In this document: one piece after another, positions 1 to 12,718 of the stretch
Layout: each line of letters opens with the position of its first letter
Numbering within the stretch: the first letter of the stretch is position 1
Source of the DNA: Temnothorax longispinosus
Lineage: Eukaryota > Arthropoda > Insecta > Hymenoptera > Formicidae
Reading direction: 5' to 3'
DNA: 64,000 nt
NCBI RefSeq assembly: GCF_030848805.1
Contig: NC_092367.1
Coordinates: 1,612,001 to 1,676,000 of the forward strand
Program-made: the position numbers and the translations under genes
Notes under the pieces: model-generated
Database searches by the model: none
What the model was told of the DNA's origin: nothing
The model's input: the letters and a program-made list of their open reading frames with translations, nothing else

Positions 1-82
1 TATAATTGTACGAGCTCCACTTCTTGCTTTCTCGGATTAAATTCCGATAGAGGCTCAGAATCGCGTCTCGACCAGGATTCAT
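1..82 (-). CDS. LYRM4: LYRM4/ISD11 LYR-motif protein, N-terminal 27 codons (truncated by window edge)
   Basis: The minus strand opens with an ATG at 82 and stays open to base 1, giving 27 codons plus one base. The start reads MNPGRDAILSLYRNLIRES and continues KKWSSYNY. The LYR tripeptide sits at residues 11-13, and SSYNYR-type sequence follows it in ISD11. From family knowledge, LYRM4 is a small mitochondrial matrix protein that binds the cysteine desulfurase NFS1 and acyl carrier protein in iron-sulfur cluster assembly. The rest of the gene lies left of the window. It is divergent from FARS2, with only 124 bp between the two start codons. Identification rests on a short stretch but a very characteristic one; other LYR proteins are the alternative. 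Confidence 0.82.
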   Translation of the reverse strand, partial: MNPGRDAILSLYRNLIRESKKWSSYNY

Positions 83-206
83 TATATTTACAAAAACTAG
101 AGATCCACTACAATCTAAATGGAGCCAAATTCGGCGACTCTGTCGCAGCACATGGTTATGTTATGTGGCGACTGTGGCGTACTGGAGTGATATTAGTGAT
201 AACCCG
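83..206. promoter_or_regulatory. Putative bidirectional promoter between LYRM4 and FARS2
   Basis: Only 124 bp separate the divergent start codons of LYRM4 (82, -) and FARS2 (207, +), so transcription start sites and core promoters of both must lie here or overlap the coding starts. I see no TATA box in a convincing position. Both products act in mitochondria, so co-regulation is plausible but inferred. Confidence 0.6.
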
Positions 207-2406
207 ATGGCGTCTTGTTGTTTTTGGTTAGTGTTCTTCCATGTGCGATAAATGGACTGTGCGAGCCGCGATTTAACGCGATACCGCGACTAGACTTACA
301 TTGTCATAATTAATATCGAATCAAATAACGTTATTTATTTATTATAAGTGGTATTCGATGCCTGTCTTATCAATATTCTGATGTAAAAATTGACACTTTC
401 TTATATAACCTCCACATATTTATTTTTTGCAAAATTTTTGGAGATGTGTTAATAATTTTCAGGAGTTGATAACACTCTTTGCTTTCAGGCAGATAATAAA
501 CAGAGATACTGCACACAGTTTACTATTAAATAATTGAAAAAAAAAAAATATATATATATACATATATTTCTACATTACAATACATTTTAAAATAGTCTTA
601 TTTATATAATGTAAATGAATATATATGCAGAAGTATGTAGAAATAATGAAAGGTATTTTTTACAGTTTAGTGCAAGCTACACATACTTGGAGATTTATTC
701 TGAAATCACTTTAAGATAAACCAGTATAACGCACCCTTGTTATAAGTAAGAGAAATTAAGATTTAATAATGTGGTACGCAATGTCAACATATTTTATCTA
801 TCTTTAATGAAACAATTGATTCTTGTTTAAAGTATGTATTTTTTTACAGGTGCATCACGTGTCGCTTTTGCAAGGAAACCCTGATAAACAATGTCAAAAC
901 AGCCTATAGGGCGGCCTCAGTTGCCGCCAATGTTAACAAGAGCAACGAGCTGGTGCTCTTGGGTCAGAAGTACGCGACGGACGACTGGACGAATGTCACC
1001 CCGAATATCGTCGCCAAATTGGGGAGAAACCTGCACGTTCAGCAATACCATCCGCTCTCGCATTTACGTCAGCGCATCGTGAATTTCTTTTACGGACAGT
1101 TCCGCAGTAAAAGCGGGACCCCGTCGTTCAGCATCTATGACAATCTGTGTCCCGTGGTTAGCGTCGCGCAAAACTTCGACTCCCTTCTCGTGCCGAAGGA
1201 TCATCCGAGTAGAAAGAAAGCCGACTGTTACTTCGTGAATCGGGACACGCTGCTGAGAGCGCACACCACCGCGCATCAGGCCGAGCTGATCTCGATGGGA
1301 TTGAATAACTTTCTCGTCGTCGGGGACGTGTACCGACGCGACGAGATCGACAGCACGCATTACCCGATTTTTCACCAGGTCGACGCGGTCAGATTGCGCA
1401 CGTCGCGAGAGATATTTCGCGACACGAACGACTCCGAAGGTCTGCAGCTGTTCGAGCACAGAGGGACGGAGAGCGACGAGAAGCAGGCTTGTCATAGTTT
1501 GGAAGCGGTGAAAGTTATGGAGCAGGAACTGAAGGGTACCCTAACTAGTCTGGCACAAGCTATCTTTGGGAAAGGTATTGCTTTCGTTTAATACTTCCGA
1601 CGAGCGCACGCAATTCATTTTCAAACGAGGATCCTCGCGATGTTTCACAATGAAATGACTTGAAATTAATTTGATCCTGCTATCCTGCTAACACAGATGT
1701 GCAGTGCCGATGGGTCGATCAATATTTCCCATTCACGCATCCGTCGTGGGAGCTAGAAATATTGTACAACGACAATTGGCTCGAAATACTCGGCTGTGGG
1801 ATTATGCGTCAGGAAATTCTACAGAGATCCGGCGCCGTGGATCGGATCGGATGGGCATTCGGTCTCGGCTTGGAACGTTTGGCCATGCGCCTATATAGCA
1901 TTCCGGACATAAGATTATTCTGGAGCAACGACGCGGGCTTCCTAAATCAGTTCAAAGTAGACGATCCTAATGCACGTATCCAATACAAGGTAAAATAAAC
2001 GTTCAATTTATTTTATTATTAGAATGTTGTGTGTGCGTTTCATCATATTTCTTATATATTAATTTAGTTGTAATTTATATGAAATCTATGTAGAGACGAA
2101 TATAACTTTTTTTAGCCTGTCAGTATATATCCACCTTGTACCAACGACATAAGTTTCTGGTTGCCGGAAGACGGAAGTTATTCTTCTAATGACTTCTACG
2201 ATATAGCCCGAGAAATAGGCGGCGATTTCATCGAACAGATTTTATTGAAGGATAAATTCACGCATCCAAAGACCAAGAAAACATCTCATTGCTACAGCGT
2301 AATCTATAGACACATGGAGCGTACATTGTTTCAGAGCGAAGTTAATAGAATTCATGATAAAATAGGAAAAGCGGTAGCCGCTAAACTCAATGTAATTATC
2401 CGGTAA
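207..2406 (+). CDS. FARS2: Phenylalanyl-tRNA synthetase, mitochondrial
   Basis: Four exons join in frame: 207-226, 850-1574, 1697-1989 and 2116-2406, giving 442 residues, close to the ~450 of the human enzyme. It charges mitochondrial tRNA-Phe as a monomer in the matrix. The catalytic class II core runs from about residue 50 to 345. It includes GRNLH and HHP-like HPLSH early on, the motif 2 region VVGDVYRRDEIDSTHYPIFHQ (split in my reading by no intron), the GCGIM strand, and motif 3 GWAFGLGLERLAM. The last exon encodes the anticodon-binding FDX-ACB domain (DISFWLP, KTSHCYSVIYRHMERTL). The first exon codes only MASCCF plus two bases, and the joined N-terminus fits a targeting peptide. That exon is the least certain part. 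An AATAAA lies 9 bp after the stop (2415-2420), so the 3'UTR is very short. Confidence 0.93.
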
Positions 2407-3655
2407 AGTTTGAGAATAAAGTATTTTCCAAAAATGGGACTTTTATATGTCAGAGTTCTGTAAGATACCTTGATAAGATGCGCATGTGAATGTGTCGTAT
2501 GAACAATACAAATATCACAGGAAAAGGAATATATTATTTTATTTGCGAATAAATTAATTATAAACGCGTTACATAGCAAATAATAGTCGTCTAGGAACAA
2601 CTATATTACTTGCGATACGTTTCACATGAGAGATAACAACGATTACAGTTATGTTCTACATGCTTGCAGTATTTACATGAATATAAAACATTATGTAATC
2701 TAGTATTATTATTTATGTGCTTAGAATATAAATGATAACAAAAGATATGCCCTTCGTGTAGAAATATTTTCAATAAGGGATAAAATTAAAACAAGACATC
2801 TCGAATAGTTTCAGTGACTACAGCTTCTTATATGTATAATAACATCAGTGCAAAAAATGCCGGTTAGGTTTAACTCGCGAAAATCACAGTTTTATTTCTT
2901 GATACTCAAATTCTAGATCTCTTAATCGTATTAATTCTAGCCAAGTAAAATGCATTTAGTTATCGTTATACAAATTAAAATTATATTGATCCATGTGAAT
3001 ACTTGAAGATTTAGATACACGAGAAATACTGTTGTGCTCGATTAGAGAACATATCGAATTAATATTTCAAAAATAAACTTTATATAGAGCAGATATATGT
3101 GTCGCAAAAATATGTGCGTATAAACACATTGAAATGGAAGATGCGACCTTTGGCAATGTATTAAATAAATTAATGTACAAACAAAAGAAATATAAAGAAA
3201 ATCAAGTATAAAAAAAGTCATGTATTTAATCTAAAGCCAAGATGCGTAGAGGATAAGCTTGCAGGAAGAATTAACATTATGCGGAGAGTTGTGAAGTTTG
3301 TTTCGCTTATAACAAGTTTAATCCAATCCATATTTCCTTGAAGTCAGTGCGCAGATATAATACAAGAAATTTAGAAACTGCCGGTTTTTAATTTTTGCGG
3401 TTATTATTTCCTGTCACGTTAATCCTCTTTAGGATTAACGTCGTAAAAATTGATTATTACAAAAATAGCTGGGTGTTATAAAACGGTGCATTTTTTTTCT
3501 TATTTCATTAAAAATTATATTAATTGGATTGGATTAGGGATATATTGTAGAACAAAAGAAAATTTTTATACAGTTCTTCATATTGAATTACGTTTGATGT
3601 TTTATCCTCCCTTGTCCTCATCTCTATGCGGATAAATCAATTTCCGCATAAGATT
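2407..3655. other. Intergenic, between convergent FARS2 and ATP9
   Basis: AT-rich sequence between two gene ends, with only short spurious reading frames. It should contain the 3'UTR of ATP9 on the minus strand and the FARS2 cleavage site near 2430. I see no further gene. Confidence 0.5.
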
Positions 3656-6600
3656 TTAGGATAATTTGGTGTAACTGGGAGGTGAAAACTTCTTCCTCAA
3701 AAATTTCAGGATATACAGCGGCATACATGAGACCAACGTTATCACCAATACCTTCCATAAGAAGTCCGTTGTTTTAATAAATTCAGCATCTATATTAAAA
3801 TAACAAGAAAAATATTGTAATAACGATGTGAATTTATATTTATCTTTTGTTAAGTAATTATAAACTCACCGAAGTAATCCTTCAGGACGACCAATGATAG
3901 TAAATAGAGCGCTAGAGAGAAGATTTCTGCAAGCATCATTATGTGATGCCAGGTTCTAATTGTTAAAGCAACCATTATTAATTCTGTCAAAACTAGCGCT
4001 GAAAAACTTATGGCCACTATATGAATGAATTCGTCCTCGAACATTATAAGCGCACCATACATGATTACTCCTCCTAGAATATGTCGTCAAAGATGTATCT
4101 TCTTTACTTGTATATTGCATATATCTAGATTATCGAGATTTAACTGAAACAATACGTACCTTGATATATACTTATCAAAACCCACATAAAAAATGTTTTA
4201 TATGATAACGAACGGCCTTTACTAAGCTCTTTATAAAGTTCTGGATAGGTAAGCGCTATCTTTCCTGACACATCTTTGTCCAATACCAATGAAAAAACGG
4301 GAAACATTGTGTATATTGTAGCGTACCTAAACATTTTTATATACATTATAATAAAGTTATAGTAGGTTCACTCCGATCAAATCCGATTGACTTTAATCGA
4401 CGATTAACTCGATCAGCAGCAATACTTTTAACTTTATGTCGTTCTTAACTCATATACCACTTCGTGAATCATAGACATATATAACATCCCAGTAAGCATT
4501 TCTGTCTTTTAGATCTTGCCTACAGCTCTCCAATGGGAATGCTCTGGTTATTATACGTATACGTCTAAGTCGGGAATAAAGTTGTGTGTTTCGATACTAC
4601 AAATCTTTTTTTAAAATAATTATCAAAAATTTCCAGATAATTCATTTGTGCTATAATTCATACGTAGTTTTCGTTGATTTCTTCTAAGATCATAACTCTC
4701 GTGTTCATCAAATAATAAGAAATTAATAATTCCATACATGTTTAAAACTGTTTTCGAGACAGATATTTTAATTTATCATTTGATATCACAGTACAGAGTG
4801 TATCACGCATCGAAGAGATTAGAGCAACATTGCTGATCGAGTTAATCATCGAGTAAAGTTAATCGGAGTTGGTCGAAGTGACCCTAAGAAGTATGTAAAA
4901 AGTTTTGTCATAAATACTGAGACTTACAGCAAGTTTTAAATTTAATTTTTAACAAGTATACTTGAGTTACTTACCCTACCATAAGAAAACCTTGATATAA
5001 GGCAACCGAAGACAAATAAAAGACTGCGGAGAACACAGCTTGCATAGTCGATATTATCAAACCACGGTGTATAACGAACTGACTCAATGCAGCCGATCGT
5101 TTATAACTTCTTCTACCGTGGACTAATAGTAAGTTAGCGAGATGACTAAACTGAGAAATTGAAAAATCAGCAGCTAGCGATGCTTGTCTTCCCTCGAGAC
5201 CCTCAAGACCAATCCCTGTAAGAAAATATAAACTGTAATAAAAAATATCTACATACACTTATATATTATTCAAAAGATTAAATAAATACCAGCGTCCGCG
5301 GCTTGTATCATGGAGACGTCGTTACCGCCATCGCCGACGGCAGCCGTCCTCTTGCCGGTGTGTCTCTGTATGAGACTCACAACTTCGGCTTTCTGCGTGG
5401 GAGAGCACCGGCAGCAAACGACGGCGGGTGAACCACAAGCGAGCTCCAGAAATTCTTGCTCGTAATACTGCAAGCACACCTCCAGAGAATCGCCGCTGAT
5501 AACTAAGGCACAATCTTGCTTCTTGCGAAATGTATTCAGTTCCAAATGAGCGTCGGTGCGTGTCACGACAGATTTGAAGACGTGCAGGCCTTGGGTGCGC
5601 GATACAAGACGCGAAGATTTCGCTATACAAGTCGCGGTCTCCAATTTGTCACCGGTCAACATCCATATTTTGATCCCGGCATTCCTCAAGAGTTCCAGCG
5701 TAGGCCTAACCCTGTCTTGCAATCTGTCCTCGACACCGGTCACGCATAACAATTCCATTTCTCTCTCGAGACTTTCCACCACCGCCGCGACTCTCGATAC
5801 ACGATCGCTGACGCTCATTCTCGCCGCGTTATATCTATAAAAACGTACAATATATAATTCAGTCATGCATTAAGTAATTGTAATACTCTTAATGATACGT
5901 TACCTCGCTTCAAAATCGAGATATTGATCTTCGGTCAGATTTTTCTTTGCCACGACCAACGTTCTGAGACCTTCACGTGCCATGTTTTCGCACACCTCGT
6001 CCAGCCAATCATTATATTGCACAATGCCAGACATCACAACATCAGCACCTTTCAAGTAGAAAGTGATCTCAGAGCTGGACTCCTCCCTCACGATAATTCC
6101 CATTCGCTTGGTTTCCGACGTGAAAGGGAATATTTGCAGTATGGTGTAATTCAATATTTGACCGTTCAGAGTTTTCAGCTGCATCGAATTAAGGTCCCGC
6201 TTGACCAGAGGCAGTCCCATTTCCTCCGTCCATTTCACCAGAGCCACTTCGTCCGGGCTCGAGGCTTGATAATTACGTTTCTGTTCCGGCAGATAGTAAT
6301 GTTGATCCGCCTCCGTTTGACTGAAAACGTTAGAATTTCAATTAAGGATTCATATTAAGGATTAACGACGGTACTGAGGCTTTCGCGACTGATTCAACGA
6401 GACATTATTACCTCTGAATGGAACCTGTATCTCCGGTTTCCACCGTCTGCACGCTCACCGAGTCCAAATTCGAGGACTTGTTTACCTCGTCATATACCGG
6501 GGTTACGTTGTGGCACAGAGCTAAAGCATGCACGGCATCGTAGATCCGGGTATTCTCGGATCTTCGGACTTTCCCACTGTACGCCGGCTTCACCGGTGAA

Positions 6601-9351
6601 CGCTCCGTGTCAGTGGGATAATAAGTCTTCAGTACTGACGTTACCTCGTCGAACGTCTCCTGGCCGTAAGATATGGTGCCCAGATGTAACTTCTTGAACA
6701 CCATCTTATTCTGCGTCAACGTGCCGGTCTTATCGCTCAGCAAATACGATATACGTCCGAGTTCTTCCGGAATAGTGGTCGTCCTCACGACCGTACCGGC
6801 GATATCTTTATCCCTTTGTATACACCAAGCGTAAAACGCTTTGCCCATGTCCAGATTCACTCTCAAGCTGATCGGTATGATGTAGGAAAACAGCAGGACG
6901 AAACGGAACATGTAACGATACCACGGTCCGTTGAATCCTTTCAAGCACATCATTACAAGCGCGAGTCCTATTACCGCGCAAAACAGTACCTGCCGAAATA
7001 AAGTTAGAATGTACAAGCGTTCATACGTGCGCATATCAATCTCGACGCATAATTTCTACGTGCATAATACCTTTGTTAACTGATTGATCTCTTGATCGAG
7101 CAAACCAACTTTTGATCGGATTTCTGAGTGATTCATCAGAGATCGCGTTTCCTGACCGGTATAAACGACGATACCAAGGGCAGAACCGGATGCCACGGCT
7201 GTGTTGGCCCATAACGTGTTGTCTACCCCTAAGCTTTCCTCACTGCTGTATCCATCATACTGGAAATAGAGGATAATTATGTAGAAAGAGAGCCAGATTT
7301 TTAGAGCAAAACGATAAGGAAGTTAAATTTCTCACCCTTGCAAAGGTGCCAATGAAGCTGTGTATATCCTTCTGAGGTTTCTCAACGTACAAACTTGCTT
7401 TAATATCAAACAATTGAGAATTGCTTTCCAATTTTTGCGTTGCAGGCACTGCTAATCTTAATTTCCAATCCGTTTCACCATCCAACTGATCGGTCCGCAC
7501 GAAACAAGCGCCAGATTTCTCGGTTGTGCGTAATAATACTAAGTCGGCTGGTACTCTTTGACCCTTTTCTACTATAACCTGGTTATCAGAGAGAAGCGCA
7601 ATCGTTAATAGCTATACCGAAACTTTGTTAGGCAAAAATTTAACAAGAATAATTACTAGCGAACAGAGATACCGTAATATGACTTACCAAGTCGCCCACG
7701 CGTAATTTCGAACTTGGTACTAATTCTGGCGTATTAAAACCTTTCACTAGTCTATAATATTTTTGTGCATTGACCTCCTTGTCCCTCTTGTATCTTCTAA
7801 AATCATCGATGGCTTCGCGGAAAATTGTCACAGTTAAAACAAAGCACAATGGCCCCCAGTACGTGTACAAGTACCCTATCCTTATGTCTGGTATAAATTG
7901 AGATATAGCCATAAGCAGAAAGTATAAATTCAAGAAGAATTTGAACTGTTGAAAAAGGACCTGTAAAAAACAAGGACGGGCGTTATCGATCCGTTTCAAG
8001 CGGTTTCAAAAGAGATCATTCTCCCATCGAGAGAGGAACGTACCAAAGGCAGGAAAGTAACAACATTGTATTTTTGATTTCTTATAACATTAGTGGGAAA
8101 CTTCTCGTGCATCGGCTGCCCAATATGGATAACTCTGGCTCTCAATTCCCGTTCTCTGCAGCATCTCCTCCACATCCAAGTACAGCATCTGCAATCGCAA
8201 GAAACAATCCCAACTTAACAAGAGCGACGTAAAAAACTGACAGAATGAAAAACTGTCAACTCTTCTTCCTTTGATATTCGCCAAAATATTGTCTAATCTT
8301 TGAATATAATTACTTTGCTTAGTGCTTAAGTTTTTCTACGTGCCATGACCCTTTGTCTTTAGTAACGCACAATACTGTCTTGTGTCTCAAGTCTTGAAAG
8401 TCGTTGACACTTTGTACGCACATTAAGACTTGAGACACAAGACGGCGTTTTGTGTGTTACTAAAGACAAAGATTTAAAGTATAAAATACTGTCTTAAAAT
8501 TGTAAGTCAGGGCCTGAGCAGAATGGCTAACTTTACAATTTTAAGACAATGTTTTATGCTTTAAAAATCATTATTTTTAGCAACGCACGCACAATACTGT
8601 TTTGTGTCTCCAGTGTCTTACAAATGTTGACACTTCGTGTAAGACACTCATTTAAGACTTGAGATACAAGACGGTATTGCGCGTTACTAAAAACAAAGAT
8701 TTTTAAAGGATAAAACATTGTTGAAAATTATAAGTCTGTCATTCTGCTCAGGCCCTCAAGATCGTACAAGATTGTACTAAATACAAGGTCCGACTACGAA
8801 TACCTAAATCTTAATTCATCGACGCGCAACGTTACGTGACAAATAATCGTGACGATCAATCTTAGGGGGTCGGTTGTTCCAACTTATTGGTAAACTAACT
8901 AATAGTTAAATCATATATATGTCTTTGTCTTTCCTTCAAATTAGACAAAGATAGACATATAATTTAACTATTAGGTAGTTTACCAAAACAGGTTGAAACA
9001 ATCGACCCTTAATCGTTAAAAAGTTTGGATATAAACAAATGCGCAGTCATGTCATCCAGCGTCATCGAGTCGACCCGAATTCGCGCGTGGACATCTAACT
9101 GTCAAACGGTCACCGATCGGACAGCTGATCCAGAGACTTGCCGTCACGAGTGAATTCTCGCGGGGGAATTAAGAGGGGAGAGGGGAGTTGGAATTCTCGC
9201 GTCGCAAAAAAACGAGTCGCGAAATCGAGGTTCAGATTGTGGCGTCGCGACGAGGGATACGTCACCTCGACCAGGAACTGTCGTTCCGCGGTTTGGATAT
9301 CAGCGGGATGTCCTCCTTGGACATCCTAATAACGTTGCTCTGCGTCTCCAT
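3656..9351 (-). CDS. ATP9: P4-ATPase of the ATP9A/ATP9B class (probable phospholipid flippase), proximal-promoter isoform
   Basis: Twelve minus-strand exons join in frame: 9351-9266, 8188-8044, 7960-7688, 7578-7336, 7259-7071, 6989-6412, 6320-5904, 5834-5290, 5215-4975, 4326-4160, 4073-3870, 3789-3656. The product is 1073 residues; human ATP9A has 1047. Motifs appear in family order: actuator DGET in RTDQLDGETDWK, the P4 signature PISLRVNLDMGK, phosphorylated Asp in DKTGTLTQNKM (near residue 398), KGADVVM in the nucleotide domain, MLTGDKLETAT, and the hinge GDGGNDVSMIQ. About ten membrane spans are visible; the C-terminus ends FSPPSYTKLS. ATP9 proteins are Neo1-like flippases of the Golgi and endosomes that work without a CDC50 subunit (family knowledge). 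The 5' exon begins METQSNVIRMSKEDIPL. A second first exon is described separately. Catalytic residues are intact. Confidence 0.95.
8341..8756. mobile_element. Two adjoining copies of a palindromic MITE
   Basis: The right copy (8509-8756) has terminal inverted repeats beginning AGGGCCTGAGCAGAATG and ending with its complement, and an inner hairpin around TTGTGTCTC and GAGATACAA. The left part (8341-8508) repeats the inner hairpin (TTTAGTAACGCACAATACTG against its complement near 8460) and the right arm but lacks the left end. Two copies thus lie in tandem, the first truncated. They sit in the first intron of ATP9. No transposase is present. Confidence 0.75.
8863..9011. mobile_element. MITE, GGTTGTTCCAAC family, copy 1
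   Basis: About 148 bp with long inverted arms. The left arm includes GGTCGGTTGTTCCAAC and TAGTTAAATCAT; the right arm is the complement with a few changes (TTTAACTATTAGGTAG, then GGTTGAAACAATCGACCC). A second copy lies at 13060-13204. The element lies in ATP9 intron 1, just inside the proximal first exon. Confidence 0.75.
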
Positions 9352-10815
9352 TCTCAGGAACGCTTACTTCCTCCACATTAGTAGACAGACGCTCACTCCC
9401 TCAAAAAAAAAGAGCTGGCTCACTCGCGCGCGAGCACCTCGCCCACCTTTTCTTCGCGTTTCACGGAAACACACTGCTTATCCGATAAATCGTAGTATTA
9501 TCAATCTATCAGTGGATCTACAGTATTATGACATCACGTCGCGTCGTCGCGTCGCGGCCGTGAAACGCACGATTCCCGTAAGATGCGCCCGTTGAGGAAA
9601 ACGAGCGCCCGATTGGGCCGCGTCCGGTCGATACAACAGCGCCGAGCCAATAGTCTTGTCCCCTCGAAGCGTCACAGGCTACTTCCCGGCACGCAATCGA
9701 AAATAGTTCGAAATATTACTTGAGAATTAATTAATTCTTATCTCATTGTCAGAATTGTATTTATTCTATAAATTCTATTATGTAGTTTTTAACTCAATGT
9801 TCATATTATATCAAGATTGCTGAAGAAAACTTACTAATAGTCGAAACGTCGTACAATGCGCTTTAACTTATTATTGTGAATAAATTCGTTTACCTTTTCT
9901 CCAAGTTCTCCTGAGATATTTTCAGATAAAAATTCTTCAGAAAATAATCGAAGAAATGTACGCTAAAAATTCAATTAAATTTTGAAATACGTAACACGTG
10001 TGTATTATCACAATTAGAACAAATTATTGTTCTAATTGATCTTTGGGGGTTGAAAGAGATCGGTCTGTTAAGAAAGAAAAAAACTTGAGTTTCGATGACT
10101 CGAAATAATGATAATTATTGCCTCAATTAGATCTCTATAAAAAAATAACTTCTGATACGTTTAGCAACGTTAAGGAACGACAATACTTATAATTCAATTT
10201 GATGCTGTACGCAGTGAGAACAATGTACTCCAACAAATACAGAATATAAAATTGCTACGTAATACAGAAGTAACACGTAATATGACGGATGTCCTATTAT
10301 ACCTAATTAATGTAATAAATAATGTTATATAACTCTCTTTTATTAATGTATAATATATGTATAAATGTGTGTTCTATTACATTCTATTACAATATTATGT
10401 AAATTACGGTCTGTTACACAGGTGCAACTTCGTATGAGTGGGAAATTAAAACCAACACCTGCACTGCACGTTATATTACGTGTTACATTTTTCATTATAT
10501 TATGACTTATGACTACTAGCAGTATGCTAACGGTGTTTGCTGGGGACATAAATGACAGCGAAAACAAACAATGTTAATATTAAGAACAATTACCGAATTC
10601 CGCGGTCGATTAGGTCACAAATGATTTATCTCGGTGAACGAGAATTGTTTACACACACGGCCACGCGTGCGTAATGATTAAAGCGTTTGTTATTTTATCG
10701 AGAGCCGAACATGAATGCCGTTTCCGTGTTTGCGGAATATCTCGGACCAAGTAATACGGCGGGCTTCGAACAGGGTTAAACACAGGGTCGGACGCTATTT
10801 CGGGCGCGCGTAAAG
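9352..10815. other. Promoter-proximal and intergenic sequence upstream of the proximal ATP9 first exon
   Basis: The part next to the ATG (9352-9700) is CpG-rich and probably holds the 5'UTR and promoter of the proximal ATP9 transcript. The remainder is AT-rich and holds no coding region I can support. If the distal ATP9 exon is used, all of it is intronic. Confidence 0.45.
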
Positions 10816-10956
10816 CCGTGATCAGACTACGGATTGGGATTGAGACTGGATTGAAATTTAATCAATCAGAATAAAGAAAACTTCAAGTTTAGTGAACTTT
10901 GCTCTAATTAGTCAAATTTCAATCCAATCTCAATCCCAATCCGTAGTCTGATCACG
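10816..10956. mobile_element. Palindromic MITE, 141 bp
   Basis: Nearly perfect inverted arms: the left begins CCGTGATCAGACTACGGATT and continues GGGATTGAGACTGGATTGAA; the right is its complement ending GTCTGATCACGG. The centre is about 50 bp of AT-rich sequence. There is no coding capacity. Confidence 0.8.
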
Positions 10957-12384
10957 GATTAACGCGTGGCTTATTTCGATCGACCGCATATCGCGCGAGA
11001 TGAGATCCCGCCGATTTACCGGTGAAACACCGAGGCACACACGGCACACCTTTGACCTTGCTAATCGTCTTACGAAGTATGTGTGAGCTTCGTATTCTCG
11101 AATCAGCTGGAGACAGTTAATCCCCTTCGCGTTAATCCTCTTTCTCTTTTCTCAGTCGGGCGACAGAGACGCGATTAGATGTATCGGAGACGTTAGAAAT
11201 AAATGATGAGGTCCGCAATCGATAAACGATGAGAGAAACGGATGAGAGCGCGTCGCTCGTGTAGCTCGCGCGGTTTACACATCGTGTTAATACGTCATTT
11301 ATCACGGATTAACAGCGTGTTCTTTCCTCCTTGCTTTGCGTCTTATTTTCACGTTTTCTACGTGCGCGCGTTTGAAAAAGAACGGCGAGAGAAGATGCAT
11401 TTATCGCGGAAGAGATAAAAGTGGAGGCTCAACGAGCTGCGTCCACGTTTCTCTTAAATCGAATAATATTAAACCGATTTACCTCGCCAGTAAATAATCA
11501 ACCTAATTAACAATGAAGACTTATTAATCGACCTAACTGGCTATCATTGTAATCGTCACGACAATACGACCATTGGTTTTTTGGTCACGACGTTTCGACC
11601 ATGGGTCTTTCTAAATTGACGTAATTTTGATGCTTAATATAAGCATTCTATTTAAGTAGGATCTGAAAGGTCTCGATGATAATCTGACCAAAATCTGTCC
11701 AATTGATTAATAAATAATATTAATTAATCGATCGATTCGTGACGAATTTCTACTGCATCATCCTGCGGAATATTGATTTGTTGACTTGAAATATGACTAT
11801 TACCGTTTGGTCCTTTTGCTGGTTCCCCGCATAATTTTTGGTACACCACGTCTTACTCGTTGTCGTTATATTTTGTCTCGTACGCTTTTACGATTTCTCC
11901 GTAGCTGCACCCACGCACTTGATTTTCGCACTGTATATATATCGCGTCGAACAAAGTTATTTTTTTCCCTATCGATCCCGTCTTAAGACGCTCCTCGTAT
12001 ACGTAACGCTACATATACACATACGTCGTCTTATTTATACGGCGTTATTTTAACACCCTGCCGATAATTTAGACTGGAACTTGTTAGGACAGTTATTCCC
12101 GGCGAGCAAATATAGCACCAAAAACAAAAAAGATATAGCTCTTCTCTTAACGAAGTTCGATTAACTTTTGATATTCCGTTCCGTAACGAAAGCACACGGA
12201 AAGCGTTGATACTGTTGATCGATCTGTGAATCGATGATGATTATATTGATTTCTCATTGGAAGCCTTCGAGTGTTAGGCAAGTCAACACGATCGCCGTTC
12301 GTTCGCGTACTAACAGTTATAATGAGACAACTTGAGTGACTTGAGTCCGTTGTAAACATTGAGCTATATTTGGCTATATACAGA
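10957..12384. other. Non-coding stretch (intronic if the distal ATP9 exon is used)
   Basis: Mixed CpG-rich and AT-rich sequence with only short reading frames that have no recognisable product. Two partial GAGC(A/T)ATATTTG-type words near 12106 and 12361 face each other, just before the tandem repeat. Nothing else is supported. Confidence 0.35.
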
Positions 12385-12715
12385 GCGTTCTAAATTTCGC
12401 GAATATATTTCAGGAACGAGTCAGATCAATCTACGCGTTTTACCTTAATTGACAAAATGCTTAATTTTAAACGTTAAAAGTTAATCAGATATAAACGAAG
12501 AAAATTTACTCCGTTCTAAACTTCGCGAATATATTTTAGTGACGGATCTTGCGGCGTGTTTTACGTTAATTGACAAAATGTTTGATTTTAAACGTTAAAA
12601 GTCAATTAAATATGAACAAAGAAAATTTACTCCGGTCTAAACTTTACGATTATATTTCAGTAACGAGTCCTCTTTTGCACGTTTTACCTTAATTAACAAA
12701 ATATTCAATTTTAAA
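12385..12715. repeat. Three tandem copies of a ~121-126 bp unit
   Basis: Units start near 12385, 12511 and 12632 with the shared words CGTTCTAAA or CGGTCTAAA, then CGCGAATATATTT, TTGACAAAATG, TTTTAAACGTTAAAAG and GAAGAAAATTTACT. The third unit is the most diverged and runs into the MITE at 12719. The array is non-coding. Confidence 0.75.
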
Positions 12716-12718
12716 CAT

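Noticed and set aside
1064..1495. 143-codon minus-strand frame
   Set aside because: It is the shadow of FARS2 exon 2, whose plus-strand reading matches the enzyme family throughout.
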